This document shows, one piece after another, positions 1-9,600 of a stretch of DNA of 64,000 bases (position 1 is the stretch's first letter; every line of letters starts with the position of its first letter). The stretch covers positions 248,001 to 312,000 of the forward strand of contig NZ_JADIKE010000039.1 in NCBI RefSeq assembly GCF_016904955.1, given 5' to 3'. The stretch is from Dyella flava. GTDB lineage: Bacteria; Pseudomonadota; Gammaproteobacteria; Xanthomonadales; Rhodanobacteraceae. The position numbers and the translations under genes are program-made. The notes below the pieces were generated by a model that saw nothing but the letters and a program-made list of their open reading frames with translations, was not told where the DNA came from and ran no database searches.

Positions 1-410
1 AACAAGATGCCGCGCGCGCCAGGATTGCATCTGACGTCGGGCAGGCGGCGGCCAATGACGTCATCGGGGCCATGGTGCAAGTGGTTCCACCCGCACAAAC
101 GACACTATCCCTCAAGCGTCCGGCTACCGACAGTTTCGGAGAGGCTTTGGTGCAGGGCTTGCGGGCCCGCGGTTACGCTGTGGTAGAGCCCGTATCAGTA
201 CGGTCCGGCAAAGCTCGAGCCGGGACAGCGGAAGCGTCGGGTCCAGCGGTTTCGGCACCAGGTGTCGCGTTCGATTACCGCATCGTGGAGGTCGGCAACA
301 GCGGGCTTTATGGCATGACTCTGTACCTGGGAAGTATTCGCCTGGGGCGACTTTACGCGTTGGATCAGGAGCGAGTAGAGCCGGCCGGCCAATGGACACG
401 CAGCGAGTGA
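1..410 (+). CDS. trbH: TrbH-like conjugal transfer protein, 5' end outside window
   Basis: The frame is open from the window edge (first full codon at base 3) to the TGA at 408-410. A start at the internal ATG at 72 would give only 112 residues, but the open frame upstream (residues QDAARARIASDVGQAAAND) reads like the rest of the same protein, so the true start lies outside the window. TrbH is a small lipoprotein-like component of P-type (IncP trb) type IV secretion systems, thought to sit with TrbG and TrbI in the outer part of the channel. The family pattern of Ala-rich helix, TTLSLKRPATDSFGEAL and GLRARGYAV is visible. The gene is followed after 9 bases by trbI, as in trb operons. The lipobox region cannot be seen here. 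Confidence 0.75.
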   Translation, partial: QDAARARIASDVGQAAANDVIGAMVQVVPPAQTTLSLKRPATDSFGEALVQGLRARGYAVVEPVSVRSGKARAGTAEASGPAVSAPGVAFDYRIVEVGNSGLYGMTLYLGSIRLGRLYALDQERVEPAGQWTRSE

Positions 411-419
411 TGAACCGTC

Positions 420-1625
420 ATGGATAGGAATGAATTTGACCCCCTTTCTGACAAGAGACCGCCAGCGAAAGCATCCGGTGTGCGGCGCGTCAACAACATG
501 CCGCTGATGATCGTGTGCGGTGTGATTGTCGTGTTCATAGTTCTTATTGTCATGGTGGCGGCGGAGCGCGCCAGCAAAGTGAAAAGGACGGCAGGGACTG
601 AAATAGGGCGTCTGGACAAGGCGATGGCCGATCAGGTGCTGGGTGCTGCGGCTGGCCGTACCGGCGGTATCGTGGATGCTGACATCAAGGAGCCTTCGCT
701 GCCTATCGCTGTGGTCGACGATCCCGACCAACCACCGTTTCCGCCCGGGAAAGGTGATCCGGAAATGGATGCGCTGCGCGCTTCCCGCATGGCTATGTTG
801 CAGAAAGCCATCAGCGCGAGTATGCAGGTCAGTACGGCGATCCCCAAAAACAATACCAAATCTCAAGCTTCGGCGGTGCAGGCCGGTGGCGCCAATGATC
901 CCGCCCGGATACCTCAGAACGGCACGCAGGATGATCATGCTTCAGATGCGTCACGAAACGGGGTGGAGTTTTCCGATGGCAACGAAGACAAAGCGGATCG
1001 CTGGCGTCTCGATCACACAGTGGAAGCACCTAGGACGCCGTTCGAATTACGCGCGGGCTTTGTCATTCCTGCGGTGCTGATGTCAGGTATCAATTCGGAG
1101 CTTCCTGGTCAAATCATTGGGCAGGTGAGTCAGGATGTGTACGACACGCCCACCGGCAAATACAAGTTGATCCCGCAGGGTACGCGCCTGGTAGGAACAT
1201 ACAACTCCCAGGTCGTTTACGGACAATCGCGTGTACTGGTTGCCTGGCAGCGATTGGTCTTTCCGGATGGAAAGGCATTGGATATTGGTTCAATGCCGGG
1301 CGCTGACGGTGCCGGTTACGCCGGTTTTGGCGACAAGGTCAACAATCACTACTTGCGCATTTTTGGCTCGGCGCTGCTGCTTTCCGGCATCGTGGCTGGC
1401 GTCAACTCGTCGCAAACAAATCCCGCTAACGACCCTTTTGGCACATCGACCAATACTCTCCTGACGCAGGCCATAGCGCAGCAGATGGGTACGGTGGCTA
1501 CCGAGATGGTAAGGAAAAACATCAATATCGCGCCAACGCTTGAGATCCGTCCCGGCTATCGGTTCAACGTCATGGTCGTCAAGGATCTCACCTTTGCAAA
1601 GCCTTATCAGCCATTCGATTACTGA
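420..1625 (+). CDS. trbI: TrbI/VirB10-like type IV secretion core-complex protein
   Basis: This 401-residue protein has the VirB10/TrbI architecture. It has a short cytoplasmic N-terminus, one membrane segment at about residues 27-46 (PLMIVCGVIVVFIVLIVMV), a Pro/Asp-rich periplasmic linker, and a conserved C-terminal beta-barrel domain from about residue 205. That domain carries the family signatures GFVIPAVLMSGINSELPGQI, LIPQGTRLVGTY and GYAGFGDKVNNHY. VirB10-type proteins span the inner membrane, periplasm and outer membrane and link ATPase energy to channel opening. It lies 9 bases after trbH and about 115 bases before trbJ, matching the IncP order H-I-J. Length is close to the family norm (about 400-460). 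Confidence 0.9.
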   Translation: MDRNEFDPLSDKRPPAKASGVRRVNNMPLMIVCGVIVVFIVLIVMVAAERASKVKRTAGTEIGRLDKAMADQVLGAAAGRTGGIVDADIKEPSLPIAVVDDPDQPPFPPGKGDPEMDALRASRMAMLQKAISASMQVSTAIPKNNTKSQASAVQAGGANDPARIPQNGTQDDHASDASRNGVEFSDGNEDKADRWRLDHTVEAPRTPFELRAGFVIPAVLMSGINSELPGQIIGQVSQDVYDTPTGKYKLIPQGTRLVGTYNSQVVYGQSRVLVAWQRLVFPDGKALDIGSMPGADGAGYAGFGDKVNNHYLRIFGSALLLSGIVAGVNSSQTNPANDPFGTSTNTLLTQAIAQQMGTVATEMVRKNINIAPTLEIRPGYRFNVMVVKDLTFAKPYQPFDY

Positions 1626-1740
1626 GCGGCGTTGCGGCGCTGGCTTCAGAGGAATGGCGAGCCCTGTTACGTGCCATGGGCGCACGCAATGGCCGTAAAT
1701 ATGCCCAATGATGGGTAGCCACAATAGCAAGGAGAAAGAT

Positions 1741-2514
1741 ATGTCTTACACGTTCGCCAAAAAAAGTGTGTTGGCGGCAAGCCTGATGGTGGGTGCCGGT
1801 TTTGCCGGTTCGGCTTCGGCGACCTTCTTTTGGTTCGTGCCTGCGAATATCGCAACGGAGAAAACGGCTAAGGATATCGAAGTAAATACTAGGAAATTGT
1901 GGGGTATTTCCGACAATACGCAGCAAATTTCTTCTAGTACGCAGAATATTTCTAATTATACGAATGATATAAAGGAGATTACAGAGAATAATTATGAGGT
2001 AAATAAAAATTTCACCTGGAATGACGAGAGTCAGGTTATCAACAATTACTATGGTTCTGACTCAGGTGTCATTCCGGTCAACACGGCGGTGAACACGGCT
2101 AACTACGGTAGTGTTGGAAGCTATATGGAGGATCCCAATGCCAGCAGCAACGGTCAGGGGGCTATCAGTAATCAGCAAGATATCAATAATGACCTGGTTG
2201 AGGTGGTGAATCGTCAGAGTACGCAGTTGGATGCGGAAAAGAAGCAGCTCTCTGCTTTCGCGGCGCGTACCTACGATGCGAAAGGCCTTGGTAATCAGAT
2301 GCAGATTGCCAATTCGCTCGCAGCCCAACAGACCGTGCAGCAAATGGAGACGCGCTCGCTGATGGTCGCTCAAGCCAACGCGCAGGCAGCCGCTGCGCAG
2401 GCGGATACCGATCGCCAGGCTCGCGCTTACGCCAAGAGCCAGGCAATGCGGAAGGGTTTGGCTGACAACAGCAAGCTGACGTTTGCTAGCAACAGCGCGG
2501 GTCCTGAAGGCTAA
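1741..2514 (+). CDS. trbJ: TrbJ/VirB5-like periplasmic conjugation protein
   Basis: This 257-residue protein has a Sec signal peptide (SVLAASLMVGAGFAGSASA, cleavage near residue 25). The start at 1741 is chosen over upstream 1708 because a strong AAGGAG lies just before it and the signal peptide then sits at the N-terminus. The C-terminal third (from about residue 165) is a Gln/Ala-rich helical or coiled-coil region with QANAQAAAAQADTDRQARAY, typical of TrbJ/VirB5 minor pilus components. Assignment rests on this region plus position between trbI and trbL. The stretch at about 1860-2080 is clearly AT-richer than its neighbours and encodes an Asn/Thr/Ser/Ile-rich segment with little resemblance to the family. 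The protein probably acts at the pilus tip or in mating-pair contact; this is inferred from the family. Confidence 0.65.
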   Translation: MSYTFAKKSVLAASLMVGAGFAGSASATFFWFVPANIATEKTAKDIEVNTRKLWGISDNTQQISSSTQNISNYTNDIKEITENNYEVNKNFTWNDESQVINNYYGSDSGVIPVNTAVNTANYGSVGSYMEDPNASSNGQGAISNQQDINNDLVEVVNRQSTQLDAEKKQLSAFAARTYDAKGLGNQMQIANSLAAQQTVQQMETRSLMVAQANAQAAAAQADTDRQARAYAKSQAMRKGLADNSKLTFASNSAGPEG

Positions 2515-2525
2515 ACGAATAAAGG

Positions 2526-2556
2526 GTGCGCCAGCCACATGGCTGGTGCGCTTCTT
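2526..2556 (+). terminator. Hairpin with short T-rich tail after trbJ
   Basis: An 11-bp stem (2526-2536 with 2541-2551, two G-T wobbles, loop ACAT) starts 11 bases after the trbJ stop and is followed by TTCTT. It could be a weak intrinsic terminator or an attenuator separating trbJ from trbL, which begins about 220 bases later. The T-tract is short, so partial read-through is likely. Confidence 0.45.
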
Positions 2557-2777
2557 ATCCGTGTTGGCTCGCATGAGGCGCCAGAATGATCATGAAGCTG
2601 CTTGTCATGTTGCGCAGAGTCAGCGCTTGTCGATTTTTTTGCACAAAAGCATCGGCAATTGGAGATGGGAAAAAAATAAAAGGATTTAAATCGAATGGTC
2701 TTGTCTATCGGAGTGCCTTGCACAAGTGCTTGTCTTTTGAATGATGCCGGGCTTTGCCGCCGGGTAACGGTCTAGTT

Positions 2778-5441
2778 ATGTTCTCTTTTCGTGTTAGATC
2801 TTGTGAGATGTTGCTGGCATTGATGCTGTGCCTGCTGCCGGTCGCAGTACAAGCACAGAATGCCCCGCAGGATGGTCAGCTGGTACCCGGCGTGATCAAC
2901 CTGTTCACTTCGCTGAATCTCAATCTGGATGTTCTCCATGGCGCGGCGGAGAACCTTTTTTGGGGATTGGCAATCATCGGTCTGTTCTGGAGCATGGTTG
3001 TTCTGTTATTTCGCCGGGCAGACATTTCCGAATTTTTCTTCGAGATGGTCAGCTTCACCCTCTTTACAGGTCTTTTCTACTGGCTGTTGACTCAGGCCAG
3101 TGATTCGAGCGGACTTATTTCCGTTATCACCAATTCATTCAAGCAGCTCGGTGGAGATTTGACGGGGCAAGGCCAGGGCGGCAGTGATCTGGCCGTATCC
3201 GGCAATAACATCATCAACATGGGCTTGAGCATCTTTAACACAGCGGTCAACCAGACAGACGGCATGGCGCCGGGTGAGCAGATGATGCTCTTTACTGTCG
3301 CTCTATTGGTGCTAGGGGCACTCGCGCTGATCGGAACGCAGGTTGTGCTTGTTCTGATCATGGCCTGGATGCTGGCCTACGGCGGTATTTTCCTGCTCGG
3401 CTTTGGCGGTTCGCGTTGGACATCGCTAGTCGCCATTAGCTACTACAAGCATGCGATCGCCGTGGGTATCGCCCTGCTTGGCTTGATGGTGATTGTCGCG
3501 TTCGGCGAAAGTGCATTGTATACGTCGACGACCCGGCTCGTTGGCGGTACCGCGATCGATATGTACACGCTTGCGCAAATGTTGGTGCTTAGCCTGATCA
3601 TGATGGTGCTTTCCATCAAGTTGCCGAGCCTTTTGTACAGGATGGTTACGGGTTCGCAGCTGGGGCTGTTGGCCGGCACCGCAACGATGACCGGGCGCGC
3701 CATCAGCACGGGGAGTGGCGCGATTTATAGCTCGGTTTATAACTCCGCGACGCAAGCATTTAACGACTATCGGGCGCATTACCCTTCAATCTCGCATGAA
3801 CGGAGCGATCAGCGCGGCCATATCGAGGGCGCATCAGCAGTCGTGCGCACTTCGGCCGTCGAGGCTATTCGCCAGGCCACGGTTGGCGTGGGTGTCGGTG
3901 ATCCTGTTTATCAGTCGATGAATATGCCGCAGTACAACGCGGTAATGGGCCGAGTGACGCCTGAGGCGGTATCGGCGGCAGATGGCCAGAGCGGTAGCGT
4001 TTTTACTCACGCAGGCGACTCGAGCCAGCCCGGGTTCCACGCAACCTCACCTTCGGCGCAAGCTTCCCCCGCACCTCAGAAGACGAATTCGCAAGTAGGT
4101 GAGAATAGCGGGCCTGCAACATCCAACACGAATGTTTTGTACCGCGCGGGTTTGGCATCTGCGGGTACCACATCCGGTAGCGTTGCCATGCAGGAAAGCA
4201 CGTCCCGCCATCCGATGCAGGGCGGTGCATCAAACGCCGCGTCGGCTGCGTCTAAAGCATCGGGTGCCGTTGCAACCGATATGACGGATGTACGTCAGCA
4301 TGGTGGCATGGCGGCCGTCGGCGGCGCAGGAGCAATTACATCCGCCGCTGGGGCGACGCTTGGTGGTGGATTTCAGCCCAACATGCCCGCTCCGCAGACG
4401 TCCTCCGGCCATGCTGCTCAAGGCTCGCCACGGACGTCATCGGACGGTGTGTCCAACCAACAGGCGGGAGTCGCGGTGGCGGCCACTGGCGCGGCGATGG
4501 CTGCGGCTGGTGCGACTCAAAGTGCTGGGGCGCCAGCAAACATGCCCACTTCGGTGGCGTCTCCCGGCAAACCGGGTCAAGGTTCACCTGGCGTGTCGAT
4601 GGATGGCGCGTCCAGCCAGAAGGTCGATGCCACCGTGGCAGCCACCGGCGCAGTTCAAGTCGGAGTGCAGCCGAACATGCCGGTGTCGGCAGATACTTCC
4701 CAGAAGCCTGTCGGTGGATTTCAGCCGAACATGTCTGCCTTGTCGTCATCCGGCAAGTCGGACCAAGGCCTGCCGCGGACATCGCCGGATGCGTCCACGC
4801 AAAAGGCCAGTACAACAGTGGCGGGCGCAGGTGTGGCTCAAGCTGGGACGCAGCCGAACATGCCTGTCCCGGCAGAAAAATCCCAGGAGGCTGGCGGTGG
4901 ATCTCAGCCGAATGCGCCTGCTTCGTCGTCGCCTTCTGGCAAGTCGGATCAAGGTCTGCCGCGGACGTCGTCAGATGCGTTCACGCAAAAGGCCAGTACA
5001 ACGGTGGCAGGCACAGGTGCTGCCCAAGGCGGCACGACCCAGTCGAACATGCCGGTCACGATGACTTCATCCCAGAGGCCGAACCAGGATTTGCTCCGGA
5101 ATGCTCCGGATACATCGACCCAGAAGGCGGTTTCGTCTACTCGTACACTGGCGCGAGACGATCAACCCAGTCCGGTTGTTTCCAGTCGACCGGTCAAGAG
5201 CAAGTTCAAGCGCCGTGCCGGAAAAAACAAGATTGCATTGAAGCGTGAAGCCGGCAAGACCTCGTCTTCCGCCGATCCACGCCATCCGCGCAAGGACAGA
5301 AAACCTGTCAGGGACGACACGAAACCTGCCAATAGCGGCAAACCTGACCATGCCGGACCCACCGCACCCGCCGAAGATGAAGTGACGTCTTTACGAGATC
5401 GATCGTCATCGCAGTCCGGTGCAGACGCTGACGGAGATTGA
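2778..5441 (+). CDS. trbL: TrbL/VirB6-like polytopic channel protein with long repetitive C-terminal tail
   Basis: This 887-residue protein is in the TrbL/VirB6 family, the multi-spanning inner-membrane component of the mating channel. The N-terminal part has a hydrophobic leader ending near AVQA and several membrane segments. These include ENLFWGLAIIGLFWSMVVLL, LLVLGALALIGTQVVLVLIM and LLGLMVIVAF, and IDMYTLAQMLVLSLIMMVL lies just before the family-typical end of the membrane domain (KLPSLLYRMVTGSQ). ATG 2778 is preferred over an in-frame TTG at 2754; ATG 2808 is a weaker alternative. From about residue 350 the protein is predicted disordered, Ser/Ala/Gly/Pro-rich, with imperfect repeats at about residues 529-785. 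It ends in a Lys/Arg-rich segment (near KSKFKRRAGKNKIALKR). Ordinary TrbL proteins are roughly 450-600 residues, so the tail is unusually long. Confidence 0.85.
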   Translation: MFSFRVRSCEMLLALMLCLLPVAVQAQNAPQDGQLVPGVINLFTSLNLNLDVLHGAAENLFWGLAIIGLFWSMVVLLFRRADISEFFFEMVSFTLFTGLFYWLLTQASDSSGLISVITNSFKQLGGDLTGQGQGGSDLAVSGNNIINMGLSIFNTAVNQTDGMAPGEQMMLFTVALLVLGALALIGTQVVLVLIMAWMLAYGGIFLLGFGGSRWTSLVAISYYKHAIAVGIALLGLMVIVAFGESALYTSTTRLVGGTAIDMYTLAQMLVLSLIMMVLSIKLPSLLYRMVTGSQLGLLAGTATMTGRAISTGSGAIYSSVYNSATQAFNDYRAHYPSISHERSDQRGHIEGASAVVRTSAVEAIRQATVGVGVGDPVYQSMNMPQYNAVMGRVTPEAVSAADGQSGSVFTHAGDSSQPGFHATSPSAQASPAPQKTNSQVGENSGPATSNTNVLYRAGLASAGTTSGSVAMQESTSRHPMQGGASNAASAASKASGAVATDMTDVRQHGGMAAVGGAGAITSAAGATLGGGFQPNMPAPQTSSGHAAQGSPRTSSDGVSNQQAGVAVAATGAAMAAAGATQSAGAPANMPTSVASPGKPGQGSPGVSMDGASSQKVDATVAATGAVQVGVQPNMPVSADTSQKPVGGFQPNMSALSSSGKSDQGLPRTSPDASTQKASTTVAGAGVAQAGTQPNMPVPAEKSQEAGGGSQPNAPASSSPSGKSDQGLPRTSSDAFTQKASTTVAGTGAAQGGTTQSNMPVTMTSSQRPNQDLLRNAPDTSTQKAVSSTRTLARDDQPSPVVSSRPVKSKFKRRAGKNKIALKREAGKTSSSADPRHPRKDRKPVRDDTKPANSGKPDHAGPTAPAEDEVTSLRDRSSSQSGADADGD
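4363..5130 (+). repeat. Imperfect tandem coding repeats in the trbL tail
   Basis: Units of roughly 60 codons recur about four to five times, built around QPNMP, an SSGK..QG.PRTS..D segment and a TVA.TGAAQ segment. The clearest pair is 4753-4831 against 4939-5017, about 79 bases differing at roughly nine positions with a period of 186 bases (62 codons). Differences are mostly at third positions. The reading frame is kept in all units. Confidence 0.8.
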
Positions 5442-5444
5442 GTC

Positions 5445-5927
5445 ATGTTTCCCGCGTTGCCGGAAATGCCACCGCAGCAACAGGAAATGGTCGTCTGTTC
5501 CATAGGCGCCGGTTTGGCCTACGGCGTGCCGGTGAATATCGTTCTGGCGGTAGCTCAGCAGGAAGGAGGCAAGCCAGGGCAGTGGGTCAGAAACACTAAC
5601 GGCACCTATGACGTAGGGCCTATGCAATTCAATACCACTTATCTGCGCCAATTGGCTCAGTACGGTATTACTCCGCAATCCGTTGCCCAACCTGGTTGCT
5701 ATCCCTATCGATTGGCCGCGTGGCGGCTGCGTGGACATTTGAAGAATGACATGGGCGATATCTGGACACGCGCGGCGAATTACCACTCTCGAACACCGCA
5801 GTACAACGCACCGTACCGTCATGAAATCCGCCGGAAAGCGGATGCGTGGGGAAAATGGCTAACCGCGCACTATACGACCCATACAGTAGATACGTTGTTC
5901 TCCACGAAATTGGCAGGTACCGAGTGA
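5445..5927 (+). CDS. Lytic transglycosylase-like conjugation protein (TrbN-like)
   Basis: This 160-residue protein starts 3 bases after the trbL stop. It has the fold signature of SLT-type lytic transglycosylases: GVPVNIVLAVAQQEGG, where the Glu of QQEGG is the likely catalytic acid, followed by NGTYDVGPMQFNT and a later AANYHS motif. Such enzymes open peptidoglycan locally so that the type IV secretion channel can be built; the equivalent in IncP is TrbN. No clear N-terminal signal peptide is visible, so export is uncertain or depends on the channel. It is the last gene of the trb group in this window. Confidence 0.8.
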   Translation: MFPALPEMPPQQQEMVVCSIGAGLAYGVPVNIVLAVAQQEGGKPGQWVRNTNGTYDVGPMQFNTTYLRQLAQYGITPQSVAQPGCYPYRLAAWRLRGHLKNDMGDIWTRAANYHSRTPQYNAPYRHEIRRKADAWGKWLTAHYTTHTVDTLFSTKLAGTE

Positions 5928-6581
5928 TCGTCCATGTTCAAACACATGACAGTGGCTTACAGCAATTAAGAGTGGTCTTGGTGGCCCGCGCAGGGTACTT
6001 TTGCTACAGCGCATGATCGTGCTTATCTGCGTCCAGGAAATTGCGATGGTGGCTGTGCGCACATTCCAAATCGTGTGGCGGGCATGCACGGCAACCATGT
6101 CGACGCAGGGTCAACGGCGACTTGGGTGGACAGCAAGCCCTTGATCCTAAACGCCTCGCTGGCAGCAAATATCTCGCTGATATTTGTAGCGCATCTGGAT
6201 CAATTCCCATGGCTGCCAGTTGCCGGAATTTATGAAGACAATGCGCTGCATCGCATCCGGGCTGGATTGGAAATTCCGGTGAATTGCCTGAATCGCGTGC
6301 TGAAATAGCGTTACGAATAGGCCATGGCAGAGTCAATCTGCAAGTGCGTCGTCGGTGCAGTCAGCAGGCTCGATTGGATCTATCTAGTGTCGCTGCGGGG
6401 GTGGAGACACGATGAAAGTCGCGCCTGACGATCCTAAAAGACCCGCGGCTTCAAGTAGCGATTCGCATGTCACGTCGTCTTTCAGGTCGATGCGTCGTTC
6501 ATGCATCACGTATTCGTCGTCGCCAAGCCAGGCAAGTCACGTGGGTAACTCAACGTGACGTTTTGCATGAGCGTGATCCCC
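5928..6581. other. Intergenic stretch after the trb cluster, no convincing gene
   Basis: About 650 bases separate the conjugation genes from the efflux operon terminator. One short frame starting at GTG 6075 (77 codons) has no recognisable motif and no good ribosome site. No tRNA, integrase fragment or clear direct repeat was found that would mark an island end here. Confidence 0.5.
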
Positions 6582-6620
6582 AGAAAAACAACACCCTACC
6601 TCGGTGCACGAGGTAGGGTG
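6582..6620 (-). terminator. Intrinsic terminator of the acrAB-like operon
   Basis: A perfect 12-bp stem (6592-6603 with 6609-6620, 5-base loop) is followed on the minus strand by TTGTTTTTCTG. It lies about 60 bases downstream of the acrB-like stop. A second small GC palindrome (about 6640-6657) lies between the two. Confidence 0.85.
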
Positions 6621-6680
6621 GGGAAGGATCATCTCATTGGCCCCGGCATAGCCGGGGCATTGGTCGGGATGGCGATTGCC

Positions 6681-9600
6681 TCAATGCGGCGTGTGTTCGT
6701 GACGCGCCAGCTTGTGCGTAGTCTCATCCAGCTTGTCACCCAGCATGCGGCGCACGCTGACGTAGAACACCGGAATCAGCAGCAGGCCGAGGAAGGTGGC
6801 GAACATCATGCCGCCGATCACGCCGGTACCGATTTCGTGACGGGAGTTGGAGCCGGCACCGCTGGAGGTGACCAGCGGCAACACGCCGAGGATGAAGGCC
6901 ATCGAGGTCATCAGGATCGGACGCAGACGTTGACGGGCTGCGGTAAGCACAGCGTCGAACAGCGTCTTGCCTTCGGCCTGCTGCTCCACCGCGAATTCCA
7001 CGATCAGGATCGCGTTCTTCGCGGCGAGGCCTATCACCGTCACCATGCCGATCTTGAAGTACATGTCGTTTGGGAAACCGCGCAGCATGCAGGCCAGGGT
7101 TAAGCCGAGCACGCCTAATGGCACTACCAGCAACACTGCAACCGGAATCGACCAGCTTTCATACAAGGCAGACAAGCACAGAAACACGATCACGATCGAC
7201 AGAATCATCAATAGCGTCGCCGAGTTGCCTGCAAGTACCTCCTGATAGGACTGGCCGGTCCAATCTGCACCAAAGCCTGCGGGCAGATCGGTGTTGATGA
7301 TGTCCTGCAGCGTTGCCATCGCCTGGCCGGTGGAATAGCCCTTGCCGGCATCGCCCACGATTTCGATCGCCGGATAGCCGTTGTAGCGCGTAAGCGAAGG
7401 TGCGGCCATGCTCCAGGTGGAATGCACCACGCTGGACAGCGGGATCATGTTGTAGGGGCCATTGACCGACGGAGTGGCCGAGCTGGTGGAACTGGTGCTG
7501 GTGGTGAGCGTACTGGGCGTGTATATGTGACCGAATGCATCGGTATCCATGCGATACGCTGCGTCGGCCTGTACCATCACGCGCTTCACGCGGTCTTCGT
7601 AGATGAAGTTGTTGATGTACACCGGTGCCAGCATGAGCTGGATGGCGTTGTACACGTCACTTACCGACAGGCCCAGGGCAAATGCCTGCTGGCGGTCGAC
7701 GGTCAGGTTGTATTGCGGGGCATCAGGCAGGATGTTCGGGCGGGCGCCGAACAGTGTGGGGCTTTGCGCTGCCTTGCCCAGTAGCATGCCCAGCGCTTGG
7801 GCGAGTTGTGTACGGGGTTGGCCGCTACGTGCCTGCAGATACATGTCCAGGCCGCCGAACTGGCTGAGGCCGCGGATGGTTGGCAGGTTCACTACGAAGA
7901 TCTGCGCATCGCGAATGCCGTGCAGAACGCCGTTGGCCTGCCGGATGAAGTCATCCGCAGTGATCGAACGCACACTCCAGTCCTTGAGCTTGATGAACAC
8001 CATGCCGGTGTTTTCGCTATGGCCCACGAAACTGAAGCCGCTGATCTGGTACATGCCCACATAAGTGTCCTTCAGCGGACTGGATGCGAGCTTGTCTTGT
8101 ACTTCCTTCATCACCTGCTCAGAGCGCTCCAGCGTGGCGCCCGGCGGCAGGCTGACGATGGCCAGGGCAAAGCCTTGGTCCTCGCTGGGTACGAAGCCGG
8201 TGGGAAGCTTGGTGTAGAGGTAGCCGGCCAGCATGGTGACCAGGGCGAACACGATCATCCAGCGCGGTGCATGACGCACCGCACTGCCGATATGGCCGTG
8301 ATAGGTGTGCGTCACCCGGTCGAAGGTCTTGTTGAACCAGTTGTAGAAGAAGTTCTTCTTTTCTTCGTGCGTGGGCTTGAGGATGGTGGCGCACAGGGCC
8401 GGTGTGAACGACAACGCGAGGAACGCCGAGAAGCCCATCGACACGGCAATGGTCAGCGCGAACTGCTTGTAGATCACGCCGGTGGCGCCCGGCTGCAATG
8501 CGGACGGAACGAACACCGCCGCCAGCACCACCGTAATGGCGACCACGGCGCCCTGGATCTGGCCCATCGCCTTGCGCGTGGCCTCCCTCGGGGAGAGGTT
8601 CTCCTCGGTCATGATGCGTTCGACGTTTTCGATCACCACGATCGCGTCATCCACCACGATGCCGATGGCCAGCACCATGCCGAACAGGGTGAGCTGGTTG
8701 ATGGTGAAGCCCAACGGCGACAGGCCGATGAAGGTGCCGAGCAGAGCGACCGGGATCACCAGGGTAGGAATGATGGTGGCACGGAAGTTCTGCAGGAAGA
8801 TCAGCATCACGAAGAAGACCAGGATGATCGCCTCGATCAGCGTGTGCACCACTTCCTCGATCGATACCTGCACGAACGGCGTGCTGTCGTAAGGAGCGAA
8901 CCAGGTGACGCCTTGCGGGAAGTCCTTGGCCAGTTCGTCCATCTTGGCGCGCACTGCTTCGGCCACGGCCAGCGCGTTGGCGCCCGGCAGCAGCTGGATA
9001 CCGAAGCCACCGACCGGTTGACCGCTCCAGGTGGACGTAAAGCCGTAGGTCTGCGGGCCGAATTCGGTGCGCGCGATATCCTTCATGCGCACCACGGTGC
9101 CGTCGGAGTTGGCGCGCAGGATGATGTTGCCGAACTGCTCGGGCGTGTTGAACAGACCCTCGGCCGAGACCGTGGCAGTGAAACTCTGCCCGCTGGTGGC
9201 CGGGTCGGCGCCCAGCGAGCCGGCGGCGAACTGCACGTTCTGCGCAGTGATCGCGTTCTCGACGTCAGTAGCGGAAAGACCGTAACCCTGCATCTTGTCC
9301 GGGTTCAGCCATACACGCATGGCGTATTCGGAACCTACCTGGAAGGTGGCACCTACGCCGGGAATGCGGCCGATCTGGTTGATCACTTCCGAGCCGACAA
9401 TGTCACTGAGGCGGTTGCTGTCAATCTCCGGGTTGTTGGAGATCAGTCCCACGAACATCAGGAAGTCCGGATTGGACTTGGCTACCACCACGCCCTGCAG
9501 GTTCACTTCGGACGGCAACTGTGGCTGCGCCAACGACACCTTGTTCTGCACCTGCACCTGGGCGATGTCCGGATCGGTGCCGGTGGCAAAGCTCAGGGTG

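Noticed and set aside
2483-2689. Possible trbK-sized frame between trbJ and trbL
   Set aside because: It has no lipoprotein signal, overlaps the trbJ end and the hairpin at 2526-2556, and does not resemble TrbK.
6075-6308. 77-codon frame starting at GTG in the gap after the trb genes
   Set aside because: There is no ribosome site, no family resemblance and a rare start; it is kept only as a remark on the gap.
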